Made by a program: the position numbers and the translations under genes
Source: Jeotgalibacillus malaysiensis
GTDB taxonomy: Bacteria > Bacillota > Bacilli > Bacillales > Jeotgalibacillaceae
Assembly (NCBI GenBank): GCA_000818095.1
Contig: CP009416.1
Coordinates: 1,410,501 to 1,474,500 of the forward strand
Reading direction: 5' to 3'
Length of the DNA: 64,000 nucleotides
Part shown: piece after piece, positions 60,058 to 64,000 of the stretch
Layout of the letters: every line of letters begins with the position of its first letter
Numbering within the stretch: position 1 is the stretch's first letter
The notes under the pieces: model-generated
Told to the model about the DNA's origin: nothing
What the model saw: only the letters and a program-made list of their open reading frames with translations
Database searches by the model: none

Positions 60058-60270
60058 ATGACACAAATTACATCAACAATGGCAGGAACAGTATTACAGG
60101 TACTCGTTAATTCAGGAGATGAAATTGAAAATGGCCAGGCAGTGATGATGCTTGAATCAATGAAGATGGAAATACCGGTTGAAGCAGAAACAGCAGGGAA
60201 GGTAAGTGAAGTGAAAGTAAATGCCGGAGACTTTGTTAACGAAGGCGATACACTTCTGATTCTTGAATAA
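60058..60270 (+). CDS. Biotin carboxyl carrier protein (single biotinyl domain)
   Basis: 70 residues forming one biotinyl/lipoyl domain, with the biotin lysine K36 in MLESMKMEI. I place the start at ATG 60058, 10 bases after AAGGAG; ATGs at 60049 and 60052 are too close to it. It carries CO2 between the two flanking subunits. No N-terminal extension of the AccB type. Confidence 0.9.
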   Translation: MTQITSTMAGTVLQVLVNSGDEIENGQAVMMLESMKMEIPVEAETAGKVSEVKVNAGDFVNEGDTLLILE

Positions 60271-60291
60271 ATTTTGAAGGGAGATCTGATC

Positions 60292-61830
60292 ATGCAATCT
60301 GAAACAATCCAGAGCAGGCTGAGAGAAGCCCGTGAAGATATTAAAAAAGGCGGTAAGCCAAAGTATCATGAGAAGCTTCAGGAGCAGGGGAAAATGTTTG
60401 CGCGTACAAGAATTGACCTGTTAGTTGATGAAGGGTCATTTAAAGAAGATGCGATGTTTGCCAATTTCAATGCCGGCGACCTGCCAGCTGACGGTGTAGT
60501 AACTGGAACAGCGATGGTAGATGGAAGACCTGTTTGTATTATGGCAAACGATTCTACGATCAAAGCAGGCTCCTGGGGTGCAAGGACGGTAGAAAAGATT
60601 ATCAGAATTCAGGAAACGGCTGAGAAGCTGCGTGTGCCGCTATTGTATTTAGTCGATTCTGCAGGTGCCCGCATTACTGACCAGCTTGATATGTTCCCGA
60701 ACCGCAGAGGAGCAGGAAGAATTTTTCATAATCAGGTCAGATTATCAGGGTTTATCCCTCAGATCTGTCTGTTATTTGGTCCGTCTGCTGCGGGTGGTGC
60801 TTATATACCGGCTTTTTGTGACATTGTCATCATGGTTGAAGGGAATGCATCCATGTATCTTGGTTCGCCGAGAATGGCAGAGAAGGTAATCGGTGAGAAG
60901 GTAACACTTGAAGAAATGGGTGGTGCGAGAATGCACTGTTCAGTCAGCGGATGCGGTGATGTACTGGCTCAAAATGAAGAAGAAGCCATTCAGCATGCAA
61001 TTAAATACTTAAGCTATTTCCCTTCGAATTTTGAAGCAGAGGTTCCTGTAAAAGAATCCGGACCTGTTCAAAGCAGTGACTCTCTTTCAGGGCTTATTCC
61101 GCAGAATCAGAATGCTCCATTTAACATGTATGACGCAATTGATACTTTAATTGATCAGGACAGTTTTTTTGAAATAAAGAAGTTGTTCGCGCCGGAATTA
61201 ATTACGGGATTTGCCAGAATGAATGGCAAGCCGGTCGGTATAATTGCCAACCAGCCAAAAGCAAAAGGCGGCGTATTGTTTGTAGACTCAGCTGATAAAG
61301 GCGCAAAATTTATTCAGCTTTGTGACGCTTTTAATATTCCATTACTGTTCCTTGCTGATGTACCTGGCTTTATGATTGGTACGAAAGTTGAACGGGCAGG
61401 TATTATCCGCCATGGCGCCAAGCTGATCTCAGCAATGAGTTCAGCAACAGTACCGAAGATTTCAGTAGTCGTCAGAAAAGCATATGGTGCAGGACTTTAT
61501 GCAATGGCAGGCCCAGCTTTTGAGCCTGACTGCTGTATCGCACTTCCATCTGCTCAAATCGCAGTAATGGGACCTGAAGCGGCAGTTAATGCCGTGTACT
61601 CCAACAAGATTCAGGAAATTGAAGATCCGAAAGAGAAGCTTAAATTCGTTCAGGAAAAGCATAAGGAATATCAGGAAGAAATCGATCTTTACAGACTGGC
61701 ATCTGAACTGATTATTGATGACATAGTTGAACCGGACGAGCTGAGAGAAGTATTGATCAGCCGGTTTGACTACTACTCGACAAAACATGTTCCATTGCCG
61801 CCTAAAAAACATCCGGTTAATCCGGTTTAA
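60292..61830 (+). CDS. Acyl-CoA carboxyltransferase subunit
   Basis: 512-residue carboxyltransferase with fused N- and C-terminal crotonase-like halves (PccB/MmdA type). Seen: LVDSAGARITDQLDMFPNR, FGPSAAGGAYIPAFCD, EMGGARMHCSVSGCGD, LLFLADVPGFMIGTKVERAG and KAYGAGLYAMAGPAFEPD. ATG 60292 follows GGGAG. The acyl-CoA substrate cannot be fixed from sequence; propionyl-CoA or a branched enoyl-CoA are likely. Last gene of the operon. Confidence 0.9.
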   Translation: MQSETIQSRLREAREDIKKGGKPKYHEKLQEQGKMFARTRIDLLVDEGSFKEDAMFANFNAGDLPADGVVTGTAMVDGRPVCIMANDSTIKAGSWGARTVEKIIRIQETAEKLRVPLLYLVDSAGARITDQLDMFPNRRGAGRIFHNQVRLSGFIPQICLLFGPSAAGGAYIPAFCDIVIMVEGNASMYLGSPRMAEKVIGEKVTLEEMGGARMHCSVSGCGDVLAQNEEEAIQHAIKYLSYFPSNFEAEVPVKESGPVQSSDSLSGLIPQNQNAPFNMYDAIDTLIDQDSFFEIKKLFAPELITGFARMNGKPVGIIANQPKAKGGVLFVDSADKGAKFIQLCDAFNIPLLFLADVPGFMIGTKVERAGIIRHGAKLISAMSSATVPKISVVVRKAYGAGLYAMAGPAFEPDCCIALPSAQIAVMGPEAAVNAVYSNKIQEIEDPKEKLKFVQEKHKEYQEEIDLYRLASELIIDDIVEPDELREVLISRFDYYSTKHVPLPPKKHPVNPV

Positions 61831-61868
61831 AAAATACCGCCAGAATCAACTTCTGGCGGTATTTTTTT
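61831..61868 (+). terminator. Terminator of the acyl-CoA carboxylase operon
   Basis: AAAATACCGCCAGAA and TTCTGGCGGTATTTT, 15-bp perfect stem, TCAAC loop, then T. Confidence 0.92.
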
Positions 61869-61926
61869 GCAAAAAACTACGTATTTCGATACTTAATTTT
61901 GATAAACTAGTATAAAAGGGGTGATC

Positions 61927-62817
61927 ATGATAAACATTCATATCATAGGAGCGGGATCAATTGGGCTTCTTTTTGCTCACCGCCTCAGCAAGTGCGGTCA
62001 TTCAATACAAATCATTACACGTTCAGAAAAACAATCAGAGGAACTTAATCGACATGGAGTAGTAAATCAGTCTGCTCAAAAAATAACCGCAGGACCTTTG
62101 GAACATACACAATTTCATCAGGCAGATGCAGTCTTGATCGCAGTTAAACAATATCACCTTGAAGCGATTATGCCTGCCATCTCAGATATACCTGCATCCA
62201 TACCACTGATCTTTTTACAAAACGGCATGTCACATCTTGAGCATTTATCATCACTTACGCATGAACACATATTTGTCAGCACGGTTGAGCATGGAGCTAA
62301 AAAGCTGAATGCCTATAGCGTTCAGCATAACGGGGTTGGCTGGTGGCGCTTAGCTGCTTACAGAGGTGAAGATGAAAAGTTACAGTCAATTCTTGCGTGT
62401 CATCATAAAGACTTTCCTATTGAATACGAATCAGATTACCTTAAGCTATTAAGGGTGAAATTAATTAAGAACCTGATGATTAATCCTTTAACAGCCATTT
62501 TTCAGGTGAAAAATGGTGTGCTGGCTGATAATCCGTACTTTAATAAAATGATGATTTCCCTGTACGAAGAACTTTCAGCAGTGTTTCCGGAAGAGATTGG
62601 GTACTGCAGCTTTCAAGACATCTTAGATCTGTGCAGAAGAACCGCAGAAAACGAATCATCCATGCTCTCTGATATTAAGGCCGGGCGGAAAACTGAGGTT
62701 GAGTCACTTACAGGTTATGCAATAAAAATTGCTGAAGAGAAAAATGTGATGCCTGTCCTCCTTATATTTTTGGAGAAGAGTATATTGGCGATTCAGATTG
62801 AAAGGGGATCGGATTAG
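61927..62817 (+). CDS. panE: 2-dehydropantoate 2-reductase family protein (PanE/YlbQ-like)
   Basis: NADPH-dependent ketopantoate reductase family, a pantothenate and CoA synthesis step. 296 residues; IHIIGAGSIGLLFAHRLSKCGH at the N-terminus, AVLIAVKQYHLEAIMP, LQNGMSHLEHL, and the catalytic-lysine helix KLIKNLMINPLTAIFQVKNG. ATG 61927 after AAGGGG. It overlaps the next gene by one base. Enzyme identity is by family; paralogues exist in many Bacillales. Confidence 0.85.
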   Translation: MINIHIIGAGSIGLLFAHRLSKCGHSIQIITRSEKQSEELNRHGVVNQSAQKITAGPLEHTQFHQADAVLIAVKQYHLEAIMPAISDIPASIPLIFLQNGMSHLEHLSSLTHEHIFVSTVEHGAKKLNAYSVQHNGVGWWRLAAYRGEDEKLQSILACHHKDFPIEYESDYLKLLRVKLIKNLMINPLTAIFQVKNGVLADNPYFNKMMISLYEELSAVFPEEIGYCSFQDILDLCRRTAENESSMLSDIKAGRKTEVESLTGYAIKIAEEKNVMPVLLIFLEKSILAIQIERGSD

Positions 62818-63203
62818 TGGAAGCTGCAGCCATATTTTTCAGCATATTTTTATATGCGCCATATCTGATTTATCTGATTGTATTTATCATCGTTAAAAAA
62901 ATATCTGCAAGGCACCGGACAGCCGTTTCTACAGGCATCCATGCAACAAATCCTTTTCTGATCGGCTCAGTGTATTTTTTGATTTTGTTTATATGGGGCC
63001 TTTCTATGTTCTGGATGCTGTGTCTGCTGATTGCGATGATCGGTATTTTATCTGCATTTTACATAAGAAGTAAAAAAGACGATTTTACGTTTGGACTTAT
63101 TTTAAAAAGCACCTGGCGTCTGTCATTCTTAGTTTTTGTTCTGTTGCATATTTCATTGGTAATTGCCGGGACAGTGCTTGCCATTTATCATTCAGTCAGT
63201 TAA
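62817..63203 (+). CDS. DUF3397 membrane protein
   Basis: 128 residues, four membrane helices (IFFSIFLYAPYLIYLIVFIIV, PFLIGSVYFLILFIWG, FWMLCLLIAMIGILSAFYI, LSFLVFVLLHISLVIAGTVLAI). GTG start shares a base with the panE-like stop. DUF3397 genes commonly sit between panE and bshC/mraZ in Bacillales, as here. Function unknown. Confidence 0.82.
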   Translation: MEAAAIFFSIFLYAPYLIYLIVFIIVKKISARHRTAVSTGIHATNPFLIGSVYFLILFIWGLSMFWMLCLLIAMIGILSAFYIRSKKDDFTFGLILKSTWRLSFLVFVLLHISLVIAGTVLAIYHSVS

Positions 63204-63282
63204 CGAGCAATATCCTTTCGGCTTTCGAAAGTCAGATGGTATACTGACAATGGACTAATGCGGATTAAAGGAGAATGTAACA

Positions 63283-64000
63283 ATGCTCGTAAAACAATTG
63301 GACCTTCCGGCTATTCAGCCTTTTGCGTCAGCATATATAAATGAGTCAGATCAGGCAATGAAGCATTTTCATTATTCTTACCGGAATGATTTTAAAAAAA
63401 GGCTTGAGGATCTTGACCAGAGAACGTTTATGAGAAATGAATTAGCAGCCTGTATAGAGAACTATATGGATGGATTACCTTCATCCTCAGAAACATATGC
63501 TTCTCTATCTGCTTTAAGAGAGGACGCTCCCGCTGTTGTAGGCGGTCAGCAGGCCGGGCTTTTGACAGGACCGCTTTATTCGATACATAAAGTTATCTCA
63601 ATTATAAAGCTCGCCAAACAGCAGACATCAGCACTTGGACGACAGGTAGTCCCGATCTTCTGGATTGCCGGGGAAGACCATGATTTTCTTGAAATTAATC
63701 ATGTGTATACAGAGTCAGAGGGGAAGTTGAAAAAGAAAGGCTACCCTGAGAGAGTGCTGACAAAGAAAATGGCCTCTGATATTGAGTATGATCACGCAGA
63801 AATGCAGCAATGGGTTAAAGACATTCTATCAGAATTCGGTGAAACCCAGCATACGGCTCGTTTAAAAGAAAAGCTGTATGAGGCTGCTGAAAAAAATACG
63901 AATATCTCACAGATGTTCGCATGGCTTATAATGGATCTCTTTAAAGAGTCAGGTCTTCTTGTACTCGATGCTGCAGATCCTGAACTTAGAAGGCTTGAAT
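63283..64000 (+). CDS. bshC: Bacillithiol biosynthesis cysteine-adding enzyme BshC (cut by window edge)
   Basis: Adds cysteine to GlcN-malate in the last step of bacillithiol synthesis. 239 codons are in the window, starting MLVKQLDLPAIQPFASAYI after AAAGGAG. Family signatures seen: VVGGQQAGLLTGPLYSIHKV and PIFWIAGEDHDFLEINHVY. An extended -10 (TGGTATACT) lies about 50 bases upstream. The C-terminal half lies beyond the window. Confidence 0.94.
   Translation, partial: MLVKQLDLPAIQPFASAYINESDQAMKHFHYSYRNDFKKRLEDLDQRTFMRNELAACIENYMDGLPSSSETYASLSALREDAPAVVGGQQAGLLTGPLYSIHKVISIIKLAKQQTSALGRQVVPIFWIAGEDHDFLEINHVYTESEGKLKKKGYPERVLTKKMASDIEYDHAEMQQWVKDILSEFGETQHTARLKEKLYEAAEKNTNISQMFAWLIMDLFKESGLLVLDAADPELRRLE

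Overview
The window is chromosomal DNA of a spore-forming, aerobic, low-to-moderate GC member of the Bacillales. The evidence is gene order that follows the Bacillus subtilis rnjA-pdh-spe-yla-cta-ylb region almost gene by gene, a caa3 cytochrome oxidase, sporulation genes (ylbJ, ylbD, rsfA), bacillithiol synthesis (bshC) and Gram-positive signals (strong AGGAGG ribosome binding sites, GTG/TTG starts, T-box, cre sites). A halotolerant genus near Bacillaceae/Planococcaceae such as Jeotgalibacillus is a guess only. No tRNA, rRNA, CRISPR array, prophage or transposase gene was seen.

Layout: 1-1420 carries rnjA (cut by the window edge), rpoY, an uncatalogued 23-residue basic peptide gene and def, all on the minus strand. 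1638-7547 carries ykyA and the pyruvate dehydrogenase operon pdhABCD. 7668-12090 holds a NodB-type lipoprotein, a predicted CcpA-controlled small RNA in the position of B. subtilis SR1, a CapA-like lipoprotein and speA. 12200-17015 is yktA, yktB, ykzI, suhB, ylaF, typA, ylaH. 17339-28085 is a branched-chain amino acid operon, ilvE-(T-box)-ilvB-ilvH-ilvC-leuA-leuB-leuC-leuD-ilvA, placed between ylaH and ylaI, which are neighbours in B. subtilis. 28262-34844 is ylaI, ylaL-like, an unknown gene, ylaN, ftsW and pyc. 34874-42679 is heme A synthesis and the caa3 oxidase (ctaA, ctaBCDEF, ctaG, a DUF420 gene). 42720-58547 is mostly the ylb series (ylbC, ylbD, ricF, ylbG, rsmD, coaD, ylbJ, ylbK, ylbL, tmcAL, yceD-like, rpmF, rsfA, ylbP) with several inserted genes. 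58712-61830 is a three-gene acyl-CoA carboxylase, followed by a ketopantoate reductase-like gene, a DUF3397 gene and the start of bshC.

Together the genes link central carbon flow (pyruvate dehydrogenase, pyruvate carboxylase, acyl-CoA carboxylase), branched-chain amino acid synthesis from pyruvate, respiration, and CoA supply. CcpA appears as a recurring regulator: good cre matches sit at the small RNA promoter, upstream of ilvE and on the acyl-CoA carboxylase promoter.

The most unusual content is non-coding. A family of small non-coding mobile elements (about 195 bp, ends reading GCTATGTTAAAG / CTTTAACAAAGCC, 8-bp target duplications) occurs in at least four states, one of them inside the ilv-leu operon. 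There is also a related core repeat, a recurring terminator hairpin, the SR1-position small RNA, and two apparent single-base frameshifts (5' end of ilvA; A6 tract in rsfA). The protein calls rest on recognised motifs, lengths and synteny; no database search was run.
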